Of a stretch of DNA of 64,000 bases, positions 17,359 through 31,007 are shown in pieces. The position numbers and the translations under genes were made by a program. The stretch lies in the NCBI RefSeq assembly GCF_001854405.1, contig NZ_CP017718.1:744001-808000 (forward strand), given 5' to 3'. The number at the start of each line of letters is the position of its first letter. Position 1 is the stretch's first letter. The notes under the pieces were generated by a model that was given only the letters and a program-made list of their open reading frames with translations, did not search any database and was not told where the DNA came from. This stretch comes from Hyphomonas sp. Mor2. Its GTDB lineage: Bacteria > Pseudomonadota > Alphaproteobacteria > Caulobacterales > Hyphomonadaceae.

Positions 17359-18192
17359 ATGCGTAAAGTTCACCTCACTCTTCTATCAGTCTCCGTCGCT
17401 TCGCTCGTGCTTGCGGCCTGTCAGGGTAACAATCGGCGCCAGGAGCTGGCTTATGTCGAACGCCCTGTTGAGCTGTTATATTCGCGCGCCACAGACGAGC
17501 TTGATCAACGCGATTACGAAAATGCGATCCTCCTGTTCAACGAGGTGGAACGCCAGCATCCCTATTCCGAGTGGGCGCGCAGATCGTCGCTCATGTCGGC
17601 ATTCGCGGCGTATGAATCGCGCAAGTATGATGAAGCGGTCTCCACGGCGCAGCGCTATCTTTCGCTCAATCCAGCGGGTCAGGGCGCGCCTTACGCCTAT
17701 TACCTGATTGCCATCTGTCACTTCGATCAGATCATGGATGTAGGCCGGGACCAGAAAACAACGGAGCTGGCGCGAAACGCCCTGGTGGATGTCGTCCGCC
17801 GATATCCTGAGACAGATTATGCAAGAGATGCGACGGTCAAGCTGGACATGGTCAATGACCAGCTTGCTGGCAAGGAAATGGAGATTGGACGCTGGTACCT
17901 GCGCCGCAATCAGCATTTGTCGGCTGTGAACCGGTTCCGCACCGTTGTCAGCGACTATGAAACGACCAGCCATACGCCCGAAGCGCTGCACCGTCTGGTC
18001 GAGGTTTATCTCGCCATGGGCCTGAAGCAGGAAGCGCTGGCGGCGGGATCGGTGCTTGGCTACAATTATCCCGAGACGATCTGGTATCAGTATTCCTATC
18101 GCTTGCTCAGTGGTGAAGGACTGGACCCGGAGGGCGCAAGCGACGTGCAGAAACGCACCTGGCTGCAGCGACTCATTCCGGGTGGAAAATAG
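17359..18192 (+). CDS. bamD: Outer-membrane assembly lipoprotein BamD
   Basis: BamD is the essential lipoprotein of the BAM complex that inserts beta-barrel proteins into the outer membrane. The 277-residue precursor has a lipoprotein signal ending LVLAA-C21. Five TPR-like repeats follow, beginning with PVELLYSRATDELDQRDYENAILLFNEVERQHPYSEWARRS, the hallmark BamD/YfiO N-terminal repeat. ATG 17359 starts the signal peptide at its normal position; the longer frame to 17293 adds unlikely sequence. It is followed by recN, with an SOS box between them, the same bamD-recN-ligA order seen in many Alphaproteobacteria. Confidence 0.94.
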   Translation: MRKVHLTLLSVSVASLVLAACQGNNRRQELAYVERPVELLYSRATDELDQRDYENAILLFNEVERQHPYSEWARRSSLMSAFAAYESRKYDEAVSTAQRYLSLNPAGQGAPYAYYLIAICHFDQIMDVGRDQKTTELARNALVDVVRRYPETDYARDATVKLDMVNDQLAGKEMEIGRWYLRRNQHLSAVNRFRTVVSDYETTSHTPEALHRLVEVYLAMGLKQEALAAGSVLGYNYPETIWYQYSYRLLSGEGLDPEGASDVQKRTWLQRLIPGGK

Positions 18193-18197
18193 AACTT

Positions 18198-18212
18198 GTT
18201 CTTATTTTGTTC
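18198..18212. promoter_or_regulatory. LexA (SOS) box upstream of recN
   Basis: GTTC (18198-18201), seven bases, GTTC (18209-18212) is an exact match to the alphaproteobacterial LexA operator GTTC-N7-GTTC. It begins six bases after the bamD stop and 18 bases before the recN start, so it can control a promoter specific to recN (and ligA) independent of bamD. recN is a classic SOS gene, so position and function agree. Confidence 0.9.
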
Positions 18213-18229
18213 TCATTGTATGAGAGGGC

Positions 18230-23843
<5,614 letters not shown>

Positions 23844-23995
23844 AGCGCTTACGTACCCTCGAATGGCGGGTCGTGCAAAGAGGGAGATGAGTTATGCAAA
23901 AACACATGGAGATTCGCGATTTTGTATATAGAAAAGTAATAACTCTTCCCTATATGGGGAGCATAATAAAAACCAACCTCCCAGGAGTTACTGTT

Positions 23996-24187
23996 ATGAA
24001 AAATATAAACATTCTCCGCGGCTATACCGGCCTCCACGCGTTCTTTCCGTCCGTTTCCAAAAACGTGCAGGAAGTTCAGCCTGTCAATAAGGCCACCGTA
24101 TCGGTCACGCGTGATCTGAGCGTTGCGGATCGTCCCAACCTGCTGTCCAAGCGGTCAGCTCGCTGGGCCCGTCGCAGCTCGCACTAA
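23996..24187 (+). CDS. Small basic protein of unknown function (63 aa)
   Basis: A 63-residue ORF begins at ATG 23996 with a clear ribosome-binding site (aggag, 23983-23987, eight bases away). The longer frame from 23894 lacks one. The protein is basic (C terminus LLSKRSARWARRSSH), has no transmembrane segment, and has no family I recognise. Its upstream 100 bases are markedly AT-rich compared with the window, and contain a short inverted repeat (CTC..CCC TATAT GGG GAG, 23943-23961) and TATA-like boxes, suggesting a strong, regulated promoter. It converges on prmA, overlapping that stop by four bases. Could be a ribosome- or stress-associated small protein; that is a guess. Confidence 0.6.
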   Translation: MKNINILRGYTGLHAFFPSVSKNVQEVQPVNKATVSVTRDLSVADRPNLLSKRSARWARRSSH

Positions 24188-25047
24188 ATACCGCTTCGGC
24201 GCAGGACCAGCGTAGACCATCCGTCTCTACGAATGCGTTTGACGAGGTCCAAGCCGCGCCCGACATAGGCGGCGCGTACCAAAGGTTCCTGTCGGGTGAG
24301 CAGACCCGACAGGATTACATGGCCGCCAGGAGCGACCATGCCGGTAATCTCTGGCGACAGGCCGATCAACGGCCGGGCCAGAATATTCGCAAAAATCAGC
24401 TCATAAGGCGCGGCGCTTCGGATGAGAGCATTCGCAGCGCCGCGTGTGTGATAGGTGCGGAAACGATTGGCCACATTGTTCTTTCTCGCATTCTCATTGG
24501 CGACGAGAACACTTTGTCTGTCTATTTCTGTTCCGATGGCGCGACGCGCGCCAGACTTGATCGCGGCAATGGCGAGAACGCCCGAGCCGGTTCCGACATC
24601 CAGGACATTCTTCGGAACCCCGGTCCGCAAGACGTGCTCAAACCCGAGCAGACAGCCAAGTGTCGTACCGTGATGTCCTGTGCCAAAGGCGGGTCCGGCT
24701 TCGATCAGAATATCGGTTTTACCGGGCGCACTTCGAGTCAGGGCGTGGCTTCCGGCGACAATGAATCGACCAGCTTTCACCGGTGGCAGGCCCTCCAGCG
24801 ACAGCGTGACCCAATCGCGATCTTCCAATGCTTCTACGACCGGATTGAGGTCTGGTGCGACCTCTCGGATCAGGTCTGCGCAGGCCTGCGCATCCTCTGC
24901 GTTTTCAGCATACGCATCGAGGCGCCAGGTCACGCGCGTGTCTTCCTTGGCATCAACGGCGCCCGCTGGGGACGGGTCGGTCCAGGCGAGCGTGTCCCAG
25001 GCGGTTTCAATGGAGGCGCGAGGGCCGCGGGCAGAGATCTGATACAT
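24184..25047 (-). CDS. prmA: Ribosomal protein L11 methyltransferase
   Basis: PrmA trimethylates ribosomal protein L11 using S-adenosylmethionine. The 287-residue protein has the PrmA N-terminal substrate-recognition part, then KTDILIEAGPAFGTGHHGTTLGCL. The SAM-binding motif LDVGTGSGVLAIAAIKSGARRAIGTEID follows at about residues 150-175, and the catalytic-domain NILARPLIGLSPEI stands where other PrmA proteins have NILA-P-L. The ATG at 25047 gives normal length. Transcription diverges from dapB. Confidence 0.9.
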   Translation of the reverse strand: MYQISARGPRASIETAWDTLAWTDPSPAGAVDAKEDTRVTWRLDAYAENAEDAQACADLIREVAPDLNPVVEALEDRDWVTLSLEGLPPVKAGRFIVAGSHALTRSAPGKTDILIEAGPAFGTGHHGTTLGCLLGFEHVLRTGVPKNVLDVGTGSGVLAIAAIKSGARRAIGTEIDRQSVLVANENARKNNVANRFRTYHTRGAANALIRSAAPYELIFANILARPLIGLSPEITGMVAPGGHVILSGLLTRQEPLVRAAYVGRGLDLVKRIRRDGWSTLVLRRSGI

Positions 25048-25148
25048 GCGCGCGGCCTTAGCAGGGCGGACGAAGCCTGCCTAGAGCGCAATCTCCGCAT
25101 GGCGAGATGGTGAGTGGTCAGCGCCGCGAAGCTCTGTATAAGGCGGGC

Positions 25149-25958
25149 ATGACGACACGATTGAACATGGCAGTAGCAGGATGCGCCGGGCGTATGGGCC
25201 GCCAATTGGTGAGGGCCGCTCATGAGGCCGGACATGCCCTGAGCGGTGGCAGTGAAGCGCCCGGATCTGAGTTTCTGGGCCAGGATCTCGGACCCCTGGC
25301 AGGAGTCGAGCCGTTGGACGCGGTCGCGCATGCGGGGATTACCGAAGCGGGTAAGGGCGCTGATGTCTGGATCGATTTTACCATCCCGTCTGCGACCCTT
25401 ATGGCGCTCGCTATGTTGCCAAGCCTGGGCGTGAAGGCGGCAATTGTCGGGACGACCGGCTTCAGCGAGGCTGAAGAGGCTCAAATCGCGACGGCGGCAG
25501 AACGCATCGCGATTGTCAAAGCGGGAAATTACTCGCTCGGTGTAAATCTGCTCGAGTCACTTGTCCGCCAGGCGGCATCAAGGCTGGGAGAAGACTGGGA
25601 TATCGAAGTCCTGGAAACCCATCACAACCGCAAAATAGATGCGCCCTCTGGGACGGCGCTGATGTTGGGCGAAGCGGCTGCAGAGGGGCGCGGCAAATCG
25701 CTTAGCGCTCTGCGAATGGGGCCATATGACGGGCCGGATGCGAAACGCGAGCGCGGCAAGATCGGGTTTTCGGTTCGTCGCACCGGCAGTGTCATCGGCG
25801 AGCACGAAGTCACTCTGGGTTCCGAAATGGAAATCGTATCGCTCAGCCACACCGCGCTCGACCGCGCCGTTTTTGCGCATGGCGCCATCAAGGCTGCGGA
25901 ATGGGCGGCTCTTCAACCGTCCGGGCTCTACGACATGAGCGACGTGCTTGGCGTCTAG
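25149..25958 (+). CDS. dapB: 4-Hydroxy-tetrahydrodipicolinate reductase
   Basis: DapB reduces the cyclic intermediate of the diaminopimelate/lysine pathway with NAD(P)H. The 269-residue protein has the nucleotide motif AVAGCAGRMGRQL near residue 8. The catalytic and substrate-binding segment is LETHHNRKIDAPSGTALMLGEAAAEG, and the conserved VGTTGFSEAEE is present. ATG 25149 (MTTRLNMAVAG) fits the family better than the upstream ATG at 25107. It is the last clearly housekeeping gene before the accessory island. Confidence 0.96.
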   Translation: MTTRLNMAVAGCAGRMGRQLVRAAHEAGHALSGGSEAPGSEFLGQDLGPLAGVEPLDAVAHAGITEAGKGADVWIDFTIPSATLMALAMLPSLGVKAAIVGTTGFSEAEEAQIATAAERIAIVKAGNYSLGVNLLESLVRQAASRLGEDWDIEVLETHHNRKIDAPSGTALMLGEAAAEGRGKSLSALRMGPYDGPDAKRERGKIGFSVRRTGSVIGEHEVTLGSEMEIVSLSHTALDRAVFAHGAIKAAEWAALQPSGLYDMSDVLGV

Positions 25959-25963
25959 GCCAC

Positions 25964-26326
25964 TCAGGTCTTGGCGAACTCTTCGGCTACATCCTCGCTG
26001 GAGTCTTCCTTGCCGCGCGCGATCGCCTCGCGGTCCTGCTGGATGATGCGGAAGATGCGGGCAATATATTCCTGCATCCAGAGACCGCGCTCATCTGCCT
26101 CTTCCTTGGTCGGCTCAAACGCATCAATGCTCGCTTTGGAGACGGGTTCGCCGCGCTCGAGCAGGCGCTCAATCGTGTCCATCCGCTCATGCATCACGGC
26201 GACTTCCTGGATCAGCGCCAGATTGATGTTCATCATGCGCTCGATGTCAGGATTTTCCAGAAACCAGGGGCGCTTGCCTTTGGCTTTGGTGCCAGCCAGG
26301 GCGATCGGGTCGAGAGACTGAGTCAT
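25964..26326 (-). CDS. Small protein of unknown function, partner of the downstream-coded methyltransferase
   Basis: This 120-residue, mostly helical, acidic protein (MTQSLDPIALAGTKAKGKRPWFLENPDIERMM...) has the pattern of an amphipathic helix pair (NLALIQEVAVMHERMDTIERLLE). I recognise no family, signal or membrane segment. It starts two bases after the stop of the methyltransferase gene (26329-27564) and so is almost certainly its operon partner, under the family-A operator at 27639. A structural or chaperone-like accessory role is possible but unproven. Confidence 0.7.
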   Translation of the reverse strand: MTQSLDPIALAGTKAKGKRPWFLENPDIERMMNINLALIQEVAVMHERMDTIERLLERGEPVSKASIDAFEPTKEEADERGLWMQEYIARIFRIIQQDREAIARGKEDSSEDVAEEFAKT

Positions 26327-26328
26327 GA

Positions 26329-27564
26329 TCAGGCTACCTTCTTTGCACCAATGACATGCCAGGCGGCCTTGCGGCCAAAATCTTCGCTGTCATCGTCAGC
26401 CGCGTCCGGGAACACGTCCTTGTCGACGACTGCCGCAACGCCGCCGTGAATGAGGTGATTGTCGCCGAAGCCCGCGGTCTTCATCCATTCGTCGAGATCG
26501 ACTTCGTGCATCTTGGTCCAGAACGGCTCATTATTGTAGAACGCATCCCAGTCACGCATGGCCTGCTCGAAGAGTGGCATCGTGTCGGCGTATTGCGGTT
26601 GCTCGACATGCAGGACGATGCCGCCCGGTTTCAGCAGGCGCTGGGTCTCGGCGAAGATCATCGGCATGGTCTTGTAGCTGGTCTCATGCAGGAACATGGT
26701 CGACTGCACCCAGTCAAAGCTTTCATCTTCAAAGCGGGAGAGATCAGAGACATCGTCCTGTATGAAGGTGACATTCTCAATGCCCATGGTCTTGGCGCGG
26801 GCAAGGCCATAGCGCAGCATCGGCGCCCCCGCATCAACGGCGATCACTTCGGCTTCTGGAAACGCGGCCGCGATAGGCAGTACATTGTGGCCAAGGCCGG
26901 CACCAATATCGAGAATACGCTTCGGCTTGAAGTCATCGCCAAACGTCTGCTTCACCCATTCAGCCACGGCGACGCCGCCGCCATCATTATAGCGCCCCAG
27001 CATGCCGCCTGTGGTGGCAAAAATACCTGCATCGTAATTGGCTGGCCCGGTCACGTCGCCCGGAACAAGCTCGGTGTGATAAGAGCCTGGCATGCAATGG
27101 TGATCGATCGCATCGGTGGAACGCGGCTGTTTGAACTTTGGATCAAGGACCAGGCGCTCATCGCCTTCAGTCAGTTCGCCAACCTTGGCATTCAACTCGT
27201 CAGCCTGGCGGAGTGTCACCCAACGTCCCGCCTGCTGGCGCGTTTCCATGGTCGCACGGCGCAGCGCTGACCACCACTGAAACATCGGATCTTCGAGGAG
27301 GGCTTTGCGGACTTCGTGACGGCTCTCAAAGTCGCGCTTTTTCGTTTTCTTGAAGGCTGGTTCGACCCGCGCCTCAAAGGCTTCGCCAACGCCCGGCATG
27401 ACTTTGGTTGAGAGGTGCCGATTCATCTGCGCGAGGAAGTTAAATCGCGCAATCTCGTCATGATTGGTTTCAGGATAGACCCCGTGACGACCGACGACAC
27501 GGTAATCAGGTGGGCCATCATACTCGATCGGCTCCGAGCGTGGATCGCGTTCTGTGTCAGCCAT
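26329..27564 (-). CDS. Class I SAM-dependent methyltransferase
   Basis: The 411-residue protein has a 190-residue N-terminal region of unknown function (contains DHHCMPGSYHTE and NYDAGIFATTGGMLGRYNDGGG). A Methyltransf_11/25-type domain follows, with motif I KRILDIGAGLGHNVLPIAAAFPEAEVIAVDAG at about residue 215 and the acidic motif II IQDDVSDLSRFEDESFDWVQSTMFLHE. The LLKPGGIVLHVEQP strand then completes the fold. The substrate is unknown. It diverges from the HapK-SDR operon, and the family-A operator lies in the shared promoter, so it is likely induced with the island. An aaggaga ribosome-binding site supports the start at 27564. Confidence 0.8.
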   Translation of the reverse strand: MADTERDPRSEPIEYDGPPDYRVVGRHGVYPETNHDEIARFNFLAQMNRHLSTKVMPGVGEAFEARVEPAFKKTKKRDFESRHEVRKALLEDPMFQWWSALRRATMETRQQAGRWVTLRQADELNAKVGELTEGDERLVLDPKFKQPRSTDAIDHHCMPGSYHTELVPGDVTGPANYDAGIFATTGGMLGRYNDGGGVAVAEWVKQTFGDDFKPKRILDIGAGLGHNVLPIAAAFPEAEVIAVDAGAPMLRYGLARAKTMGIENVTFIQDDVSDLSRFEDESFDWVQSTMFLHETSYKTMPMIFAETQRLLKPGGIVLHVEQPQYADTMPLFEQAMRDWDAFYNNEPFWTKMHEVDLDEWMKTAGFGDNHLIHGGVAAVVDKDVFPDAADDDSEDFGRKAAWHVIGAKKVA

Positions 27565-27638
27565 GGCGGTCTCCTTTTCGCTTCACAAAGTGGCGCGCTT
27601 TCGCAACACTTTCAATGTGAGGGCTATGCAATTCGATT

Positions 27639-27654
27639 AAAAGATATATCATTT
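27639..27654. promoter_or_regulatory. Family-A operator, copy 1
   Basis: AAAAGATATATCATTT, a near-perfect palindrome centred on GATATATC, stands between the divergent methyltransferase (start 27564) and HapK-like (start 27686) genes. Identical 16-mers occur at 48133-48148 and, inverted, at 55386-55401; variants occur at 49108 and 55936. The likely binder is the GntR regulator at 48176-48976. Confidence 0.85.
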
Positions 27655-27685
27655 GACGAAAGAAGCCATAGGGAAGGTTCCGGAT

Positions 27686-28000
27686 ATGAGTACCAAGATT
27701 GTCGCACTGTTCAATTTGAAGCCCGGCGTCAGCGTCGAAGATTATGAAAACTGGGCCAAGACCAAAGACATTCCAACGGTCAACGGTCTGCAATCGGTGG
27801 ACGAGTTTGCCGTATTCAAATCGACCGGCCTTCTCGGCTCAGACGATAAACCGCCTTACGCCTACATCGAGACCATCGATGTGAATGACATGGACGGCTT
27901 TGGCGGTGAGGTGTCGACGGAGACGATGCAAGCCATTGCGGGTGAGTTTCAGGCGATGGCCGATGACCTCGTTTTCATCATGACTGACAAGCTCGGCTAG
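27686..28000 (+). CDS. HapK/REDY-like dimeric alpha-beta-barrel protein
   Basis: This 104-residue protein (MSTKIVALFNLKPGVSVEDYENWAKTKDIPTVNGLQSVDEF...) resembles the REDY-like HapK family, small ferredoxin-fold dimers related to the prodigiosin-pathway proteins RedY/HapK. Their biochemical role is poorly known; relatives bind or act on pyrrole-type or aromatic intermediates. No catalytic residue can be named. The ATG at 27686 sits after ggaag and 32 bases after the family-A operator. It is the first gene of a five-gene operon (HapK-like, SDR, deacetylase-fold, VOC lipoprotein, CMD). Confidence 0.65.
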   Translation: MSTKIVALFNLKPGVSVEDYENWAKTKDIPTVNGLQSVDEFAVFKSTGLLGSDDKPPYAYIETIDVNDMDGFGGEVSTETMQAIAGEFQAMADDLVFIMTDKLG

Positions 28001-28009
28001 GGGGCGTTC

Positions 28010-28846
28010 ATGGGCAGATTTACCGGCAAAACCGCCGTCATTACCGGTTCCGGCCGACGCAAGGGCCTGGGCGAGGCGATCGCAAAACGCCTGGCGGAAG
28101 ACGGCACAAATATTGTCATCTCCGACATTGGGGCGCCGCGCGACGAGGCAACGGGAGCTGAGCATATCGGTTCAACCGATGAAATGGAGGCGATCGCTGC
28201 GGATATGCGCGCACTGGGCGTTCAATCCTCGACCAAGGTCTGTGACGTGCGTTCACTGGAAGATGTCCGTGGGCTCGCTCAACATGCCGTCGACACGCAT
28301 GGTGGGCTGGATATCTGGGTAAACAATGCAGGCATCGGCTATATCATGAAGCCGCTTCTGGAGGTGACCGAAGACGATTGGCGCGCTGTGATCGATGTGA
28401 ATCTGACGGGTGCCTTTTTTGGTGTGAAGGCTGCGGCGGAGGCAATGGTCAAGCAAGGCAAGGGCGGACGGATCATTAATATCGCGTCGCAAGCGGCGAA
28501 ATCCGGCTTCCCTCATGCCCAGGCCTACACGTCCTCCAAGCACGGCCTGGTGGGTCTTGCCCGCTCGGCAGCCGTGGAACTCGGCGAGCACAAAATCACG
28601 GTCAATAATGTCTGTCCCAACCATGTCACGACCGGTCTCGGTGCCTGGCAGAATGAATATTTCTCCAAAGTCGTCGGCGCGGCGTCAGTGGACGAGTATC
28701 TCGAAGCCATGGCCGCGCGCATTCCGATGGGGCGTCCGGGGCTGCCGGAAGACACCGCCAATGCCGTGGCTTTTCTATGTTCGGACGAAGCGAATTACAT
28801 CACTGCCGAAAGCATGAACGTATCGGGCGGGGAGGAGCCACACTGA
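28010..28846 (+). CDS. Short-chain dehydrogenase/reductase
   Basis: The 278-residue classical SDR has a cofactor motif TGSGRRKGLGEAIAKRL, a slightly unusual glycine-rich loop with an RRK insertion. NNAG is at about residue 105, the catalytic Ser is in INIASQAAKSGFPHAQ, and the Tyr-Lys pair is YTSSK. An acidic residue after the second strand (ISDIGAPRDE) suggests NAD(H) preference. It would oxidise an alcohol or reduce a ketone in the island's pathway. It overlaps the next gene by one base (TGATG). Confidence 0.88.
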   Translation: MGRFTGKTAVITGSGRRKGLGEAIAKRLAEDGTNIVISDIGAPRDEATGAEHIGSTDEMEAIAADMRALGVQSSTKVCDVRSLEDVRGLAQHAVDTHGGLDIWVNNAGIGYIMKPLLEVTEDDWRAVIDVNLTGAFFGVKAAAEAMVKQGKGGRIINIASQAAKSGFPHAQAYTSSKHGLVGLARSAAVELGEHKITVNNVCPNHVTTGLGAWQNEYFSKVVGAASVDEYLEAMAARIPMGRPGLPEDTANAVAFLCSDEANYITAESMNVSGGEEPH

Positions 28847-29751
28847 TGGCCTTGCCTGCTGACCCTGCACCGAAGGATTTTTCCTGGCCGAACGGTGCGA
28901 AACTGGCGCTTTCGATTGTCGTCAATGTCGAAGAAGGTGCTGAGCGGCGGATTGATGAAGGCGACAAACGGCCGGAGCCGGTCGATGAACTTGGCGCCGT
29001 TCCGGGCAAGCCGATCCGCATCCATGGCAACGAAAGCAATTACCAATATGGCATCAATCGCGGCGCACCGCGAATTATCAAACTGCTAGACAAGGCGAAA
29101 GTGAACGCCACCTGGACCGTCTGCGGGCAGGCGCTTCAGAAAGCTCCCTGGCTTGCCAAAGCGATCGTCGATCGCGGTGATGAGCCGTGCAATCATGGGC
29201 ACAAATGGGCGTTCACGGCGTTCATGGATGAGGATGAAGAAACCGCCTTTATTCAGAAGGGCACAGACTCCATCGCAGAGACTTGCGGACGTCGGCCGGT
29301 CGGCTGGCTGTCGCGTTATCTGCACACCGACATCACTCGGCGCATCCTGAAAGAGCAGGGCTATCTCTACCATATGGACGACTATTCCGACGATTTCCCG
29401 TATTGGGCGGATGTCGAGATGAAGGATGGCTCGACCGAGCCCATGGTCATTCTGCCTTATGCGATTGATTCCAATGACATGAAGTTCTGGCTCAGCCCCA
29501 GCTTCACGCCGGACATGTGGCTGCAATATGCCAAGAACACCTTCAACTGGCTGCATCGCGAAGCTCAGGAAGAGGGGGCGCGGATGATGTCGCTTGGCCT
29601 GCACTTGCGGATTATCGGTCGGCCAGGGCGGATCGATGCGTTCCAGCATTTCCTCGACCACGTGCGTGCGCACAAGGATGTCTGGGTCGCGACGCGGGAA
29701 GAAATCGCGCAGCACTTTGCGGACAATGTGCCTTCAGGAGAAAATTCATGA
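28846..29751 (+). CDS. PuuE/NodB-type polysaccharide-deacetylase-fold hydrolase, paralogue 1
   Basis: The 301-residue protein belongs to the carbohydrate-esterase-4-fold group that includes PuuE allantoinases and cyclic-imide hydrolases, more than to true chitin deacetylases. Visible marks are the WPNGAKLALSIVVNVEEGAE start, the metal-binding-region motif ExCNHGHKWAF, and the closing GLHLRIIGRPGRIDAFQHFLDHV, which matches PuuE-like proteins. There is no signal peptide, so it is cytoplasmic. It is one of three divergent paralogues in this island. Known relatives open cyclic amides; the true substrate here is unknown. ATG 28846 overlaps the SDR stop. Confidence 0.8.
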   Translation: MALPADPAPKDFSWPNGAKLALSIVVNVEEGAERRIDEGDKRPEPVDELGAVPGKPIRIHGNESNYQYGINRGAPRIIKLLDKAKVNATWTVCGQALQKAPWLAKAIVDRGDEPCNHGHKWAFTAFMDEDEETAFIQKGTDSIAETCGRRPVGWLSRYLHTDITRRILKEQGYLYHMDDYSDDFPYWADVEMKDGSTEPMVILPYAIDSNDMKFWLSPSFTPDMWLQYAKNTFNWLHREAQEEGARMMSLGLHLRIIGRPGRIDAFQHFLDHVRAHKDVWVATREEIAQHFADNVPSGENS

Positions 29752-30380
29752 GATCGGTCTTAATCGCTGCGACAGCCGCGCTTTTTCTCGGCGGATGCGT
29801 CATTATCGAAGGCGATGACCTCGCCCGCGAAATTCAACGCGAACGCGCAGCGGCCACAGCCGCAGACGCGGAAATCGTCGCGCCCGCTGTCGAGGCAAAT
29901 CCACTTGATCTGCGCCGAACCACGCTTGTCGTGCGCGACATTGAAAAGTCGCTTGCGCTGTATCGTGATGCGCTCGGCATGACGGTCGAGTATGATCAGG
30001 AACTGACCTCGCCCGGGCTGGCCATGCGCTATGGTGCCGACGGGGAGAACCGATCACGCCTCGTTCTGCTGAAAGCCAATGACAGTTTCATCGGGATGCT
30101 TGGTCTCTGGCAGTTCCTCGATCAAACCGATCAGGATCTCGCCGAGCCGGACGCTGCGGATTTCACGCCCGGTGAGATCGTGCTGCTGTTCAACTCCAAG
30201 ACACTCGACGTCACCTTCCCGGCGGCCGCAGCGGCACCCGGTGTGACGATAATCGGAGAGCCGAAAGAACGCCGGTATCCATCGCCTGCCGGGGATATCG
30301 TCGTGATGGTGTCGATGCTGGTGGATAATGACGGACATACGATTGAGCTCAATCAGATTGTCTCCGATCCCAGACAATGA
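29748..30380 (+). CDS. Lipoprotein carrying a VOC (glyoxalase/dioxygenase-fold) domain
   Basis: The 210-residue precursor has a lipoprotein signal MRSVLIAATAALFLGGC (Cys17 acylated). A charged linker follows, then a VOC domain from about residue 60 (LRRTTLVVRDIEKSLALYRDALGMTVEYDQELTS...). VOC proteins are metal-dependent lyases, isomerases or dioxygenases and are normally cytoplasmic; this one should sit in the periplasm tethered to a membrane. Metal ligands cannot be assigned with certainty; the family's final Glu may be in HTIELNQI. It starts on the last bases of the previous gene (ATGA), and the next gene again overlaps by four. Confidence 0.8.
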   Translation: MRSVLIAATAALFLGGCVIIEGDDLAREIQRERAAATAADAEIVAPAVEANPLDLRRTTLVVRDIEKSLALYRDALGMTVEYDQELTSPGLAMRYGADGENRSRLVLLKANDSFIGMLGLWQFLDQTDQDLAEPDAADFTPGEIVLLFNSKTLDVTFPAAAAAPGVTIIGEPKERRYPSPAGDIVVMVSMLVDNDGHTIELNQIVSDPRQ

Positions 30381-30934
30381 CCCGACTGTCGCCTCTTTCC
30401 TTGGATCAGGTCGATCCCGAAACGCGCCAGATGATCGAGAATGCCGAAGCCTTAATGGGCTTTGTCCCGAATGACGCCTTGGTGATGGCGCGTCATCCTG
30501 CGCTCACCAAGGCCATGTGGGGCTTGGTCGCGGCCGTCTATGGGCCTGGCAAGGTGAATAATGGTCTGAAGCGCCTGGTTGGCGAAGCAGCGAGCAAGGC
30601 GGCCGGTTGTTTCTACTGTTCGGCCCATGCCGCTCATGGCGCCCGCGAACAGGGGGTGGCGCAGGAAAAGATTGATGCCGTCTGGAGCTTCGAGGACAGC
30701 CCTCTGTTTACAGAGGCGGAGCGCGCGGCGATCAATCTGGCGATGAAGGCCGGGCGGGTCCCGAACGAAACCGAGGATGAAGACTTCGATCGGCTGCGTG
30801 CAAATTTTTCAGAAGATGAAATCACCGAAATCGTCGCGGTGATCGCGATGTTTGGTTTCCTGAATCGATGGAATACGACGCTCGGGACAACGCTTGAGCC
30901 CGTGCCGCTTACGAGCGTCGAGGGACTGATCTAA
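30377..30934 (+). CDS. Carboxymuconolactone decarboxylase / AhpD-like protein
   Basis: The 185-residue all-helical protein has the AhpD-type redox motif AGCFYCSAHAAHGA (Cys-x2-Cys with the following His). This places it among peroxidase-related CMD proteins rather than true gamma-carboxymuconolactone decarboxylases. Such proteins reduce peroxides or keep a thiol partner reduced. As the last gene of the operon it may protect flavin or oxygenase chemistry in the pathway. It overlaps the VOC lipoprotein gene (ATGA). Confidence 0.82.
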   Translation: MTRLSPLSLDQVDPETRQMIENAEALMGFVPNDALVMARHPALTKAMWGLVAAVYGPGKVNNGLKRLVGEAASKAAGCFYCSAHAAHGAREQGVAQEKIDAVWSFEDSPLFTEAERAAINLAMKAGRVPNETEDEDFDRLRANFSEDEITEIVAVIAMFGFLNRWNTTLGTTLEPVPLTSVEGLI

Positions 30935-30954
30935 GTCGCCCGACAAAAGTCTAT

Positions 30955-30983
30955 TTGACCTGCGCTTTGGTTCGCACTAATTT
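30955..30983 (+). promoter_or_regulatory. Promoter of the CitE-MaoC-CoA operon
   Basis: TTGACC (30955-30960), exactly 17 bases, then TAATTT (30978-30983) gives a good sigma-70-type promoter. The -10 box overlaps the left end of the family-B operator (30979-30996), so a bound repressor would block RNA polymerase directly. Transcription would begin about 30990, 18 bases before the CitE start. Confidence 0.7.
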
Positions 30984-30996
30984 GTCCGGACAAATT
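30979..30996. promoter_or_regulatory. Family-B operator, copy 1 (perfect 18-bp palindrome)
   Basis: AATTTGTCCGGACAAATT is a perfect inverted repeat, placed over the -10 element of the promoter of the CitE-MaoC operon. A second copy with one arm mismatch is at 38356-38373, between the divergent CoA-transferase/GntR and MmgE operons. This links the two by one regulator, most likely the GntR protein at 36316-37029. Confidence 0.88.
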
Positions 30997-31007
30997 CCGG
31001 AATCCTG

